Assembly: GCA_902629495.1 (NCBI GenBank)
Contig: CACORA010000014.1
Location: forward strand, 1-53,345
Direction: 5' to 3'
Source of the DNA: Planctomycetaceae bacterium
GTDB taxonomy: Bacteria; Planctomycetota; Planctomycetia; Pirellulales; UBA1268
Length of the DNA stretch: 53,345 nt
Below are positions 37,575 to 45,830 of the stretch, one piece after another (position 1 is the stretch's first letter; the number at the start of each line of letters is the position of its first letter). The notes below the pieces were generated by a model. That model saw only the letters and a program-made list of their open reading frames with translations, ran no database searches and was not told where the DNA came from. The position numbers were made by a program, and so were the translations under genes.

Positions 37575-38516
37575 CTACTGCTGATCACGCCACCACTTGA
37601 TTGTCTTTGACAGCCCACTCTGAAATGATTCCTTTGGCTCCCAATCCAAAAGTTCTCTCGCTCGAGAAATATCAATCCCTCGGCGTGGTTGACCATCTGG
37701 CTTGGATGAATCCCATCGAATCTTTCCTGAATAACCACAGGCCGAGGCTATTGTTACAATCAATTCTCGAATACTTATCTCTGAGCCACCGCCTAGATTG
37801 ATTGGCAAGGGCTTTTCCATGCACTCTGCAGCCCTCACAATTCCCTCAGCAGCATCGTCAACATACAAAAACTCTCGTGTTGCACTTCCCGTTCCCCAAC
37901 AGACGACTTCTTCGCGACCGTGTATGCGTGCCTCTTCACATTTTCGAATAAGTGCTGGAATCACGTGACTCGAAGTTGGATCAAAATTATCTTTTGGTCC
38001 ATATAAATTGACCGGAACAACAACAGCACTGTTCAAACCATATTGACGTTGATAGCCGTCAAGCATGACAAATACTGCTTTTTTTGCGACACCATAAGGA
38101 GCATTTGTCTCCTCCGGATATCCATTCCACAAATGTTCCTCCTGAAAGGGAACTGGGCAGTACTTTGGGTACGCACAGACCGTGCCTGTGTGAATAAATT
38201 TTTGAATCGCATACTTACGGGCACACTCAACAAGATGAAGCCCCATTGCCATATTGGCATAAAAGTAACGGCCGGCATTGGCCATATTCGCTCCAATGCC
38301 TCCAACCTCGGCGGCAAGATGAATCACGATATCAGGTTGAGCATCTGCATACAGTCGCTCCACATGTGACTGCTGTGTGAGATCGTAATCTCGGCGACGT
38401 GGCACAATAATGCAATCGCTAGAGACCCCTCGAGCCTCGAGAATGCGACATACCGATGATCCCAGAAACCCGGCTCCGCCGGTAACTATGATCCTTTTTC
38501 GATGGAGATTCATCAT
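37575..38516 (-). CDS. fcl: GDP-L-fucose synthase
   Basis: 313 residues of the extended SDR class. NAD(P)-binding GGAGFLGSSV at residues 13-22, HTGTVCAYPKYCPVPF around the catalytic hydroxyl position, APYGVAKKAV giving the YxxxK pair, and NLYGPKDNFDP, a characteristic Fcl segment. The enzyme epimerises and reduces GDP-4-keto-6-deoxymannose to GDP-L-fucose using NADPH. It is 31 bases downstream of gmd on the same strand, which supplies its substrate. The stop is 16 bases from the convergent helicase stop. Confidence 0.95.
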   Translation of the reverse strand: MMNLHRKRIIVTGGAGFLGSSVCRILEARGVSSDCIIVPRRRDYDLTQQSHVERLYADAQPDIVIHLAAEVGGIGANMANAGRYFYANMAMGLHLVECARKYAIQKFIHTGTVCAYPKYCPVPFQEEHLWNGYPEETNAPYGVAKKAVFVMLDGYQRQYGLNSAVVVPVNLYGPKDNFDPTSSHVIPALIRKCEEARIHGREEVVCWGTGSATREFLYVDDAAEGIVRAAECMEKPLPINLGGGSEISIRELIVTIASACGYSGKIRWDSSKPDGQPRRGIDISRARELLDWEPKESFQSGLSKTIKWWRDQQ

Positions 38517-38547
38517 AGGCAGACATCTTGATGCGTTTTCTTATTCA

Positions 38548-39612
38548 TCAGCGATTTGGAATGTTGTCCCCGTGACCAGCTGCAAGTAGCACTTGCTCCT
38601 TTTGAGCCAATGCCATGTCTGCATCAACCATCATGGCTACCAATGCATCGAATGACGTTCCGGGCACCCAACCCAGTTTTTGGTTTGCTTTCTGTGAGTC
38701 ACCCAACAGAAGATCTACTTCAGCCGGACGAAAATATCGTGGGTCAATCTCAACAAAATCCTGATAATCAAGACCGAGTCTACCAAACGTTTTTTCACAG
38801 AATTCACGAACTGAGTGGGTTTCATTCGTAGCAATAACGTAGTCCTCCGGCTCTTCTTGCTGAAGCATCATCCACATCGCCTCAACGTAGTCACCAGCAA
38901 ACCCCCAGTCGCGTTTGGCATCGAGATTGCCAAGATAGAGGTTGCTCTGAAGCCCCAACTTGATCCGGGTTGCAGCTCTCGTAATTTTTCGAGTCACAAA
39001 GGTTTCACCACGTCGTGGACTTTCGTGGTTAAAGAGAATGCCACACGATGCATGGAGGCCATAGCTCTCACGATAATTAACTGTAATCCAGTGACTATAA
39101 ACCTTCGCTACTCCGTAGGGTGAGCGTGGATGAAACGGCGTTGTTTCTTTTTGTGGTATCTCTACCGCTTTACCAAACATCTCCGAACTTGATGCCTGAT
39201 AAAAACGCACCTGAGAGCCATTGGCATCCTGAAAATCGCGAATGGCTTCAAGCAATCGCAGTGTTCCAACAGCTGTAACATCAGCCGTGTACGTAGGCTG
39301 ATCAAAACTTACTCGGACATGACTTTGAGCGGCCAGGTTATACACCTCGGTTGGTTGTATTTGACGAATCAAACGCGCTAAAGCATTCCCGTCAGCCATA
39401 TCACCGTGATGAAGTACAAGAGATTGATCAGCATCGTGAATATCACGATACAGATGCTCTATGCGTTGAGTTCCAAAAGTACTCGATCGCCGAACAAGAC
39501 CATGTACCTCATAGCCCTTTCTGAGAAGAGTTTCTGCAAGGTACGACCCATCTTGCCCAGTAATACCTGTAATAAATGCACGCTTTGATGAGACTGACAT
39601 CGTTAAAAACAT
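38548..39612 (-). CDS. gmd: GDP-mannose 4,6-dehydratase
   Basis: 354 residues. Rossmann motif [14 protein letters not shown] (about residues 14-27), then [20 protein letters not shown], active-site [29 protein letters not shown] with the YxxxK pair, and [17 protein letters not shown], all characteristic of GMD. It converts GDP-mannose to GDP-4-keto-6-deoxymannose. GGGAG lies just 3 bases before the ATG at 39612; the ATG at 39600 (MSVSSKRAF) is an alternative. The fcl neighbour completes the GDP-fucose pathway. Confidence 0.97.
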   Translation of the reverse strand: MFLTMSVSSKRAFITGITGQDGSYLAETLLRKGYEVHGLVRRSSTFGTQRIEHLYRDIHDADQSLVLHHGDMADGNALARLIRQIQPTEVYNLAAQSHVRVSFDQPTYTADVTAVGTLRLLEAIRDFQDANGSQVRFYQASSSEMFGKAVEIPQKETTPFHPRSPYGVAKVYSHWITVNYRESYGLHASCGILFNHESPRRGETFVTRKITRAATRIKLGLQSNLYLGNLDAKRDWGFAGDYVEAMWMMLQQEEPEDYVIATNETHSVREFCEKTFGRLGLDYQDFVEIDPRYFRPAEVDLLLGDSQKANQKLGWVPGTSFDALVAMMVDADMALAQKEQVLLAAGHGDNIPNR

Positions 39613-40088
39613 GTACTCCCAAGAATCCGATTAACCAGTTCTCCCAATATAAACTCATTTGATGAGCTTACATCATGATCTCTATTTTTGATTAACCACA
39701 TGGTGACAGCAAGAAGAAACTCCGGCAGCTACACAGGTTAGGTGTCGTCTGGAAAAACCCCATAAACGAGATCGCGTACGACGATGGACATTCCAAGATC
39801 TCGATAGCTGCCGCAGGGAATCAGGCATCTCAGACGTGGAATATTGCCGAACGCCGAGATTGGAGTTCTGGAAATGTGGACAACAGGCTCCAAAAAAAGA
39901 ACGGTATCACCGCGCTGCACGTGATACGTCACTTCATGTATACAACTGCCAACTCATGGACCGACAATAAATGCAAAAAAGACAAGAAAGTGGTCTTCAA
40001 ACGGTTCTATACGCATAATCAGGTGACCAGCTGGGAGTGACGCAGATTGACTCCTTAGGTTAGAGTCTCTCAATCTCTTGATGCCATC
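39613..40088. other. Region between gmd and the flippase gene
   Basis: 476 bases. The only coding candidate is the small minus-strand frame at 39738-39932. Outside it I see no gene, tRNA or strong hairpin; GACTC/GAGTC arms flank CTTAGGTTA near 40050-40070, just before the flippase gene. Confidence 0.4.
39738..39932 (-). CDS. Possible small protein of 64 residues
   Basis: A GTG-started frame beginning VTYHVQRGDTVLFLEPVVHI and ending IVVRDLVYGVFPDD. Composition is protein-like: alternating hydrophobic strands, balanced charge, two Cys (RLRCLIPCGSY). No clear ribosome-binding site is visible, and I do not recognise a family. It sits alone in 476 bases between divergent genes gmd and the flippase-like gene. 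It could be a small soluble beta-rich protein or a chance frame. Confidence 0.4.
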   Translation of the reverse strand: MTYHVQRGDTVLFLEPVVHISRTPISAFGNIPRLRCLIPCGSYRDLGMSIVVRDLVYGVFPDDT

Positions 40089-41090
40089 ATGTCTCTCCCA
40101 CTCGCTGATCCCATGCCTTCTGAAACTCTTCACCGCCGTCTTCCCGGTTGGGTCGGTGTGGCAATCCGTATTGTCATCACACTTGGCCTCATGGCCATTA
40201 TCCTGAAGGGCATCGATAGGGCATCATTCGTTAAAGTGATGAGCACAGTTCAATGGGAGTGGTGGGCTGGAGGTGTTCTCATTGCCATAATTGCCCAAGT
40301 GATTGCTGGGCTGCGCTGGTCTTCTCTTGCACGACCAATTGGTTTTTCCTTCCCTCACAGTTTTTTTGTGTGGAGATTTTTTGAGGGGATGTTTTTTAGC
40401 CTTTGTTTACCATCTTCTATCGGTGGCGATTTCATCAAAGCCTATCGACTCGCAGATTCTACTTCTCGTCGACTCCTTGCTGGTTGTACCGTCCTCGCTG
40501 ATCGACTAACAGGCCTCACTGGACTGAGTGTGCTCGGAGGAGCCGCTCTCCTATCAGTCAGATGGTCTTTGAATGAACTGGCGACTCTCGCTGTTGGCGG
40601 AGGACTTCTCTTGTTTGCTATTACTAGCCTCTGGTTCGGAATACGCTCACTTGACCGAATCATCTCAATCATGCCTGCTCCTCATGCTGTTCGAGAATTC
40701 ATCAGCCAATTCCTTCCATACCAAAAGCGGCCACAACTTTTACCCACCGCAGTCGTTTGGAGTCTTCTCATTCAACTCGGAAATGCTATTGGCGTTTTGA
40801 TGATTGCCCACGGACTTGGTGTCACTCTTCCTTTATCTGTCTGGTGTGCTGTTGTTCCTCTTGTCATGCTGGCCATGGTGATACCTGTAAGCATTAATGG
40901 GGTTGGGGTTCGCGAGGGAGGCATGGCAATGCTCCTAGCGCCTCAGGGCGTACCGAGCGAACAAGCTGTCGCGATTGCTCTTCTCTGGTTCCTCTCCACT
41001 CTAGTGAGCGGGCTCATCGGGGGGATACTGTTTTTGCTTGATAAAAAAACAATACCTACGAGTGTTCTTTCTGAGTCTTCCAGTAATTGA
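40089..41090 (+). CDS. Flippase-like (LPG synthase TM / YbhN-type) membrane protein
   Basis: 333 residues with about eight hydrophobic segments. Family marks are GLRWSSLARPIGFSFPH in the second loop, LPSSIGGDFIKAYRLAD, VLADRLTGLTGL, and near the end MVIPVSINGVGVREGGMAML. This is the lysylphosphatidylglycerol synthase transmembrane (UPF0104/YbhN, TIGR00374-like) fold without the synthase domain, often found near glycosyltransferases and thought to move lipids or lipid-linked sugars. The neighbouring gmd/fcl genes suggest a role in surface glycans, by inference. It overlaps the convergent Nudix gene by 35 bases. Confidence 0.87.
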   Translation: MSLPLADPMPSETLHRRLPGWVGVAIRIVITLGLMAIILKGIDRASFVKVMSTVQWEWWAGGVLIAIIAQVIAGLRWSSLARPIGFSFPHSFFVWRFFEGMFFSLCLPSSIGGDFIKAYRLADSTSRRLLAGCTVLADRLTGLTGLSVLGGAALLSVRWSLNELATLAVGGGLLLFAITSLWFGIRSLDRIISIMPAPHAVREFISQFLPYQKRPQLLPTAVVWSLLIQLGNAIGVLMIAHGLGVTLPLSVWCAVVPLVMLAMVIPVSINGVGVREGGMAMLLAPQGVPSEQAVAIALLWFLSTLVSGLIGGILFLLDKKTIPTSVLSESSSN

Positions 41091-41613
41091 CTAGATGAAG
41101 TGCTGCAACCGTTTTAGCATCCTGAATACGTTGATCAATGCACATGGCAATCGCTTCATTCCACGGCACCACGAGAGGAGATATTTTCTCGCCTGGCTCT
41201 AGTGCTTGTGGTCCTGGCTTGAGATTCTCTGCAATAAAGATGTGCATCCTTTCGCGAATCACACCTGGTGACATCCACAATGCACCCAGTGACGTTATCG
41301 TACCAGCACAGTACCCAGTTTCTTCACTTAATTCACGCATTGCAGCTTCAGACAACGACTCAACTTGGTCCAGTGTTCCCGCTGGTAATTCAATCAGCTT
41401 TTCTCCAACGGCAATTCGCTCGACCTCGATAAGACAAATTTCCTCTTTCGATACAAACGGAACAATAACCACACTTCCTGGATGAATCACCACCTCCCGC
41501 ACTCTCTTTGACCCATCCGTACATACTTCATGCATTGATTGAACGTGAAATCGTTTCGTTTTCAGAAGAATGTCTTTTTCAAACTCATTATTGAGCAGCG
41601 CATCTTCACTCAT
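41056..41613 (-). CDS. Nudix hydrolase, ADP-ribose-pyrophosphatase-like
   Basis: 185 residues. The Nudix box is complete: GTLDQVESLSEAAMRELSEE followed by TGY, fitting G-x5-E-x7-REU-x-EE-x-GU. The preceding ELPAGTLD and the following SLGALWMSPGVIRERMHIFI match ADP-ribose pyrophosphatase (NudF-like) proteins. It would hydrolyse ADP-ribose or related nucleotide sugars. The start overlaps the ygfZ stop by 4 bases (ATGA), so translation is coupled. The 3' end overlaps the opposite-strand flippase gene. Confidence 0.9.
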   Translation of the reverse strand: MSEDALLNNEFEKDILLKTKRFHVQSMHEVCTDGSKRVREVVIHPGSVVIVPFVSKEEICLIEVERIAVGEKLIELPAGTLDQVESLSEAAMRELSEETGYCAGTITSLGALWMSPGVIRERMHIFIAENLKPGPQALEPGEKISPLVVPWNEAIAMCIDQRIQDAKTVAALHLVNYWKTQKEHS

Positions 41614-42587
41614 AGAGGTACCTTTCTAATCTCTGCATCGACACCAGCCACACTAATCTTTGCTGCATTGGCGACACGTGTTGAAAGAACTCCAAGTCCC
41701 AAGCCACAGCCAAGCTGTGGTGAGTAACAGCAACTGGATAGGTTGCCAACGTGCTTATCATCAGCCAAAACTTCTTCACCTGAGAATGCATTCCCTTCAA
41801 ATGAAAGGGCTGTCAGCTTTCGATTAACATGGCCCAATGCGTCCAAACGAGCCACCGTTTCTTGGCCAAGATAACAACCTTTGGTGAAGGAAATAGCTCG
41901 CGCATTACGAACTAATTCCTGCGGCAACGTCTTTTCACCAATGTCTTTTTTTGAGGGAGTTCCCTGCTCGATTCTTGCGGCCTCAAGAGCATCATGGTCG
42001 ATTTGTGTCCGTTGATTTGCTTGCAACCATTCTAAAATCGTTGTCTGTTCATTTTCTTGACACCGAATCATCCAACTATTTTGACCCCACCAATCAGTTT
42101 GTAAAACGTGCACTCGTGCGGTACCCAATGTGTACTCGGCGTGACCAAATAAGTGTTCAATAGAACTACCTGACTGCGATGCACCTTCACATGCATCGAG
42201 ATCGGTCATCAAATCATGAAGTACAGTTTGCCCAATCAATAAGAAATTTCTCCATGAATCTGAGCCATCAAAAAAATCAACCTTTTCACGAATATGATAA
42301 TGACCCAGGTGTTCACAAAGAGAACTTCCACAACCTTGTTCTGCATCAATCATCAGTCCATTCGTCAATCGCATAATGACAGCAAACACAAGAACCCTTC
42401 CACGGCTATCAGTGAAGAATGCTTCACTACCTTGACCAGGCTGAAGCCGTGACACGGCTGCTGTCGTAAAATTATCAACAAATGACACTGCATCCTCTCC
42501 CTGAACCACTACTGTCGTCCGTTTCCCTAAATCAGACCAGACAACCGGATTCTGCAAAGTGTCATTCTGCTTGGAAGACCTATTCAT
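41610..42587 (-). CDS. ygfZ: YgfZ/GcvT-family folate-binding protein
   Basis: About 325 residues. The signature KGCYLGQETVARLDALGHVN carries the conserved KGCYxGQE motif with its Cys, diagnostic for YgfZ (COG0354). The N-terminal half reads like the GcvT fold (DNFTTAAVSRLQPGQGSEAF and TDSRGRVLVFAVI). YgfZ uses tetrahydrofolate to help assemble or repair some Fe-S enzymes. The ATG at 42587 was chosen; the frame extends to a TTG at 42608 with little support. It is upstream of, and coupled to, the Nudix gene. Confidence 0.9.
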   Translation of the reverse strand: MNRSSKQNDTLQNPVVWSDLGKRTTVVVQGEDAVSFVDNFTTAAVSRLQPGQGSEAFFTDSRGRVLVFAVIMRLTNGLMIDAEQGCGSSLCEHLGHYHIREKVDFFDGSDSWRNFLLIGQTVLHDLMTDLDACEGASQSGSSIEHLFGHAEYTLGTARVHVLQTDWWGQNSWMIRCQENEQTTILEWLQANQRTQIDHDALEAARIEQGTPSKKDIGEKTLPQELVRNARAISFTKGCYLGQETVARLDALGHVNRKLTALSFEGNAFSGEEVLADDKHVGNLSSCCYSPQLGCGLGLGVLSTRVANAAKISVAGVDAEIRKVPL

Positions 42588-42725
42588 TGGTGTTTTCACG
42601 CCTCTCAACCCAAAACGAAGGAATACACATATTTTTTAACCGATAATCGAACGCTTTCCTATTGGCCTGCGTACAAAGAAACACTGCGATATTTTTCGCA
42701 CGATTACAAAACGGAGGCTGGTTTC

Positions 42726-43361
42726 ATGGCAACTGTTGATCGTCCACGCTCTCGTCCTGATGAGTTCGATGATAGCTCGTATAACGACCCATTTGCTGTT
42801 GCTGATTCCGGACATTCCGAACCTGCCCGGGCAGAGGCCGAGTGTCTTGCTCAAACGCGTAGTCCCTCACGTCGCAACAATGGGCTTCGGCAGACATCCG
42901 GATCTCCAACCACGTTTCATCGTATTGCACTCGTGAGGCGACGGCAGGGCGTTACCCTTCGAAATGTAGCTCGTCGACTAGGAATTGAACTAGCGACCAT
43001 TCGTCGACAAGAAAAGCCTGAGTATGATCTTCGGCTATCTGATCTTCGACGCTGGCAGGAAGTACTTGAAGTTCCAATATCAGAACTTCTTGAAGAGGCC
43101 GATGGACAACTGTCAGGGCCAGTTCTAGAACGTTCCAGGATGGTCAAACTCATGAAGACAGCTGCAGCGATTCGTGAAAGAACAACTGGAACACCAATTG
43201 GACAGGTTGTCACTATGCTCATCGAGCAGATTTTAGAAATAATGCCCGAATTAGAGGACGTCACTCCATGGCATACCGTTGGACAAAGACGAACACTTGA
43301 TGATATTGGTCGTACTGCTCAACAAATGCTACCAGAAGATGTCTTTCGCAGAGGCCCATAA
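42726..43361 (+). CDS. XRE-type helix-turn-helix protein
   Basis: 211 residues. Residues about 68-118 form a Cro/C1-type HTH: ALVRRRQGVTLRNVARRLGI, then ELATIRRQEKPEYDLRLSDL and RRWQEVLEVPISELLEE. The first about 60 residues are polar and Arg/Pro/Ser-rich, probably disordered. The C-terminal part (MVKLMKTAAAIRERTTGTPI and VVTMLIEQILEIMPELEDV) is helical and could dimerise or bind a ligand. GGAGG lies 8-12 bases before the ATG. No adjacent target gene is obvious; it may be a global regulator conserved in planctomycetes. Confidence 0.85.
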   Translation: MATVDRPRSRPDEFDDSSYNDPFAVADSGHSEPARAEAECLAQTRSPSRRNNGLRQTSGSPTTFHRIALVRRRQGVTLRNVARRLGIELATIRRQEKPEYDLRLSDLRRWQEVLEVPISELLEEADGQLSGPVLERSRMVKLMKTAAAIRERTTGTPIGQVVTMLIEQILEIMPELEDVTPWHTVGQRRTLDDIGRTAQQMLPEDVFRRGP

Positions 43362-43498
43362 CCTTCAAAATCACTTGTTGAGATGATCTGGGGCCTGTTG
43401 TTACAGATTACTTCATCTTCATGTTGTGATTCGGACTGTACATCCGTACGATCATCGCTTCACAAATATTCTGCACCCACTAACGAAGGTGACTTTCC

Positions 43499-43585
43499 GT
43501 GTCTTCACTTTTAGGTGTCCTCGCCATCACAGTGATTCTCTTTTTCGGAGTCGTTGCTACAGCACAACTGATTTTTGGAGAATAA
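43499..43585 (+). CDS. Possible 28-residue membrane peptide
   Basis: GTG start with AAGGTGA about 8 bases upstream, then 28 codons and TAA: VSSLLGVLAITVILFFGVVA followed by TAQLIFGE. It has one hydrophobic helix of about 20 residues with a polar/acidic C terminus, a typical small membrane protein. It is antisense to the last 25 codons of the 43511-43930 gene, where the opposing protein is hydrophilic and low in complexity, so the opposing end may be the less constrained one. It lies 137 bases after the XRE gene on the same strand. Confidence 0.4.
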   Translation: MSSLLGVLAITVILFFGVVATAQLIFGE

Positions 43586-43930
43586 TCCAACAATCATTAC
43601 TGTAAAAAAGCTAAACAGTACTGTGCCAAAAATGATCCACGTTGCAACGGCTAATCCAGCATAGTCTCTTAACCATACTTTGATTGGAGGCTCCTTGCTT
43701 TTGGGGACTTTACGCTGCACTGGGCCGGAGAGTGGAAAATCCTGCCCTGATTGGGCTCTCATATCATTGCGGAAGTCATCCCAATCTTCTTGTAACTCTG
43801 GTTGATCAAGGTCGACTAGCCACTGCGGACGCAATTGCATGAAGATCACTGGTGGCACAACGACTCCTGTAAACCACAGCAAAAAAATAAGTAAGAAAAC
43901 TGGCTTAGAACGTTTAGGGAAGATACTCAT
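43511..43930 (-). CDS. Small two-helix membrane protein, unknown function
   Basis: About 139 residues from ATG 43930 (a TTG at 43948 opens the frame further). Helix one is residues about 10-32 (VFLLIFLLWFTGVVVPPVIF). A polar, acidic loop follows (DLDQPELQEDWDDFRNDMRA), and helix two is near 93-117 (GLAVATWIIFGTVLFSFFTV), then a hydrophilic tail with Cys-Cys. No family recognised. Both the loop and the two-helix layout suggest an inner-membrane protein. Confidence 0.65.
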   Translation of the reverse strand: MSIFPKRSKPVFLLIFLLWFTGVVVPPVIFMQLRPQWLVDLDQPELQEDWDDFRNDMRAQSGQDFPLSGPVQRKVPKSKEPPIKVWLRDYAGLAVATWIIFGTVLFSFFTVMIVGLFSKNQLCCSNDSEKENHCDGEDT

Positions 43931-44043
43931 GGGTACTATCTTGCCCAATTATGGCCGTCTTCCCAAGTGAGCAATCGGTCTAGCGGAGCAAAGTGTGGGC
44001 TGATACTTTCCTGAACACCCACTGTTTTCATGGTTTTTTGAGA

Positions 44044-45156
44044 ATGACGGACATCCGGAGAGTTCGCGTGTTTTCATTGCGGTTATCAAATTATTCGCAT
44101 CCTTTAGCGTTCTTTTTGTTTCTCGCCCTGCCCACAGCACTCTCCTCGAGTCACGCATTTGGACAGCGAGGCTGGCTTCCTACATCGTGGTTCTCAACTG
44201 ATTCCATTGATCCTCAGGCTATGTTTCCGCTAGCCGAAAAGGATGGTCCTTGGCTTGTGATGGCTACAACCTTTCGTGGAACTGGTGCTCGTAATGATGC
44301 TCGGAGACTTGTTCATGAACTCCGTAAAAAACACAAATTGAATGCATACACTCATGAAAAGTCATTTGACTACACCGGTAAGGAGCAAGGGCTGGGCCTG
44401 AACCCAGATGGAACGCCAAAGAAGATGAGATATGCAAATGCCCAGCAAGTGATAGAGGTTGCGGTATTAGTTGGTGACTTTGCCTCATTTGATGATGTAC
44501 GAGGCCAAAAAGCACTCAACACCATTAAGTCACTTCATCCTACATCACTAAGTGGTGAAAGTGGCAAAAGTCAATCTTTTGCAGACTTCCGGAAAATGAT
44601 TGGCCTCGATCGAAAAGCTTCAAGGGGCCCCATGCAAATGGCATTTGTTACACCGAACCCACTCTTACCGGACGATTATTTTTCCCGTCAGCAGAATGAT
44701 GAGTTTGTACTCCGCATGAATGAGGACGTGACGCATAGCCTGCTTGATTGTCCTGGCAGGTATTCCGTGAGAGTTGCCTCGTTCACGGGTTCGGGAACAT
44801 TGGATCAAAATGCGATTTCCAGTCGCAATGTACCGATTGAAAGCCGACTCATCGAGGCTGCTGAACAAGCACACACACTCACTGTGGCACTTCGCAGGAA
44901 GGGCTGGCAGGCTTGGGAATATCATGATCGTGAATCTAGTATCGTATGCGTTGGAAGCCTCGATCAGCTTCGTGTACGGCAAGCCGATGGACAAATTATC
45001 CCTCATCCAGAAATCAGCCGTATTGTGTCCTCACTTGGCCCTGATCCTGCCAAACTAGCAATCGGCCAGATCTCACCTCGTCAATTCGGCGGCATCTTGC
45101 TTGATGTACAACCCCGTCCTGTCGACACGCCTCGTGCACCAAAAAACTGGCGCTAG
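44044..45156 (+). CDS. Exported protein with SPOR-like repeats, unknown function
   Basis: About 370 residues from ATG 44044, giving a signal peptide (LAFFLFLALPTALSSSHAFG). Two segments look like SPOR-type (sporulation-related) modules: WLVMATTFRGTGARNDARRL to EVAVLVGDFASFDDVRGQKA (about 75-160), and YSVRVASFTGSGTLDQNAIS to ESSIVCVGSLDQLRVRQADG (about 240-320). In the family such domains bind peptidoglycan lacking stem peptides, but here the match is by pattern only. The protein is probably periplasmic or surface-associated. Confidence 0.75.
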   Translation: MTDIRRVRVFSLRLSNYSHPLAFFLFLALPTALSSSHAFGQRGWLPTSWFSTDSIDPQAMFPLAEKDGPWLVMATTFRGTGARNDARRLVHELRKKHKLNAYTHEKSFDYTGKEQGLGLNPDGTPKKMRYANAQQVIEVAVLVGDFASFDDVRGQKALNTIKSLHPTSLSGESGKSQSFADFRKMIGLDRKASRGPMQMAFVTPNPLLPDDYFSRQQNDEFVLRMNEDVTHSLLDCPGRYSVRVASFTGSGTLDQNAISSRNVPIESRLIEAAEQAHTLTVALRRKGWQAWEYHDRESSIVCVGSLDQLRVRQADGQIIPHPEISRIVSSLGPDPAKLAIGQISPRQFGGILLDVQPRPVDTPRAPKNWR

Positions 45157-45218
45157 AGGAGAGAACAGGTAAAAAATCTACCAACACAAACACAGCCATT
45201 TCGTGTACATATTGGTAG

Positions 45219-45830
45219 ATGCAAAATATGCTTATCTTAGGTACGACCAATAGTGGGAAGTTAAGGGAACTCATTCCATTGCTTGCCCCTCATGGAATTG
45301 CGTGCCAATCACTCGAAGGGCAGTCGAACGCTGTCGTTGTCGAAGAAACTGGTACAACATTCGCCGAAAACGCTGCCCTCAAGGCAACACTTCAGGCCCA
45401 GTCCCTAAGAGAATGGGTTCTTGCAGAAGACAGCGGACTGGTCGTTCCAGCTCTAGGCGGTGAACCTGGCATCTTTTCTGCCCGTTTTTCTGGAGAGAAT
45501 GCTTCTGACTCCTCAAATAACAAAAAGCTCCTTGAGCGACTTTCAGATATTCACGGTCATCAGAGAGCGGCTCACTATAGCTGTCACGCTGCCCTCTCAA
45601 ATCCTGATGGCACTATCGTGGCAACAGCGTCTGATATGTGTTCGGGAATCATTGGTCACACCCTCTCTGGGAGTGGTGGCTTTGGATATGACCCACTGTT
45701 TATTGTGCCCGAATACCATCAAACATTTGGTGAGCTACCAGCTGCGGTCAAATCCATGATCAGCCATCGTGCTCGAGCGATGAGACAGATGCTTCCTGCA
45801 ATTCTGTACCACTTGGAACACCATCACTAA
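45219..45830 (+). CDS. rdgB: XTP/dITP pyrophosphatase (RdgB/HAM1 family)
   Basis: 203 residues. Family motifs: LGTTNSGKLRELIPLL near the N terminus, EETGTTFAENAALKA, LAEDSGLVVPALGGEPGIFS with the catalytic Asp, ARFSGENASD, GSGGFGYDPLFIVPEY, and SHRARAM near the end. The enzyme removes non-canonical purine nucleotides (ITP, dITP, XTP). The start may be ATG 45219 or 45228. The last 71 bases overlap the convergent glycosyltransferase gene. Confidence 0.96.
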   Translation: MQNMLILGTTNSGKLRELIPLLAPHGIACQSLEGQSNAVVVEETGTTFAENAALKATLQAQSLREWVLAEDSGLVVPALGGEPGIFSARFSGENASDSSNNKKLLERLSDIHGHQRAAHYSCHAALSNPDGTIVATASDMCSGIIGHTLSGSGGFGYDPLFIVPEYHQTFGELPAAVKSMISHRARAMRQMLPAILYHLEHHH

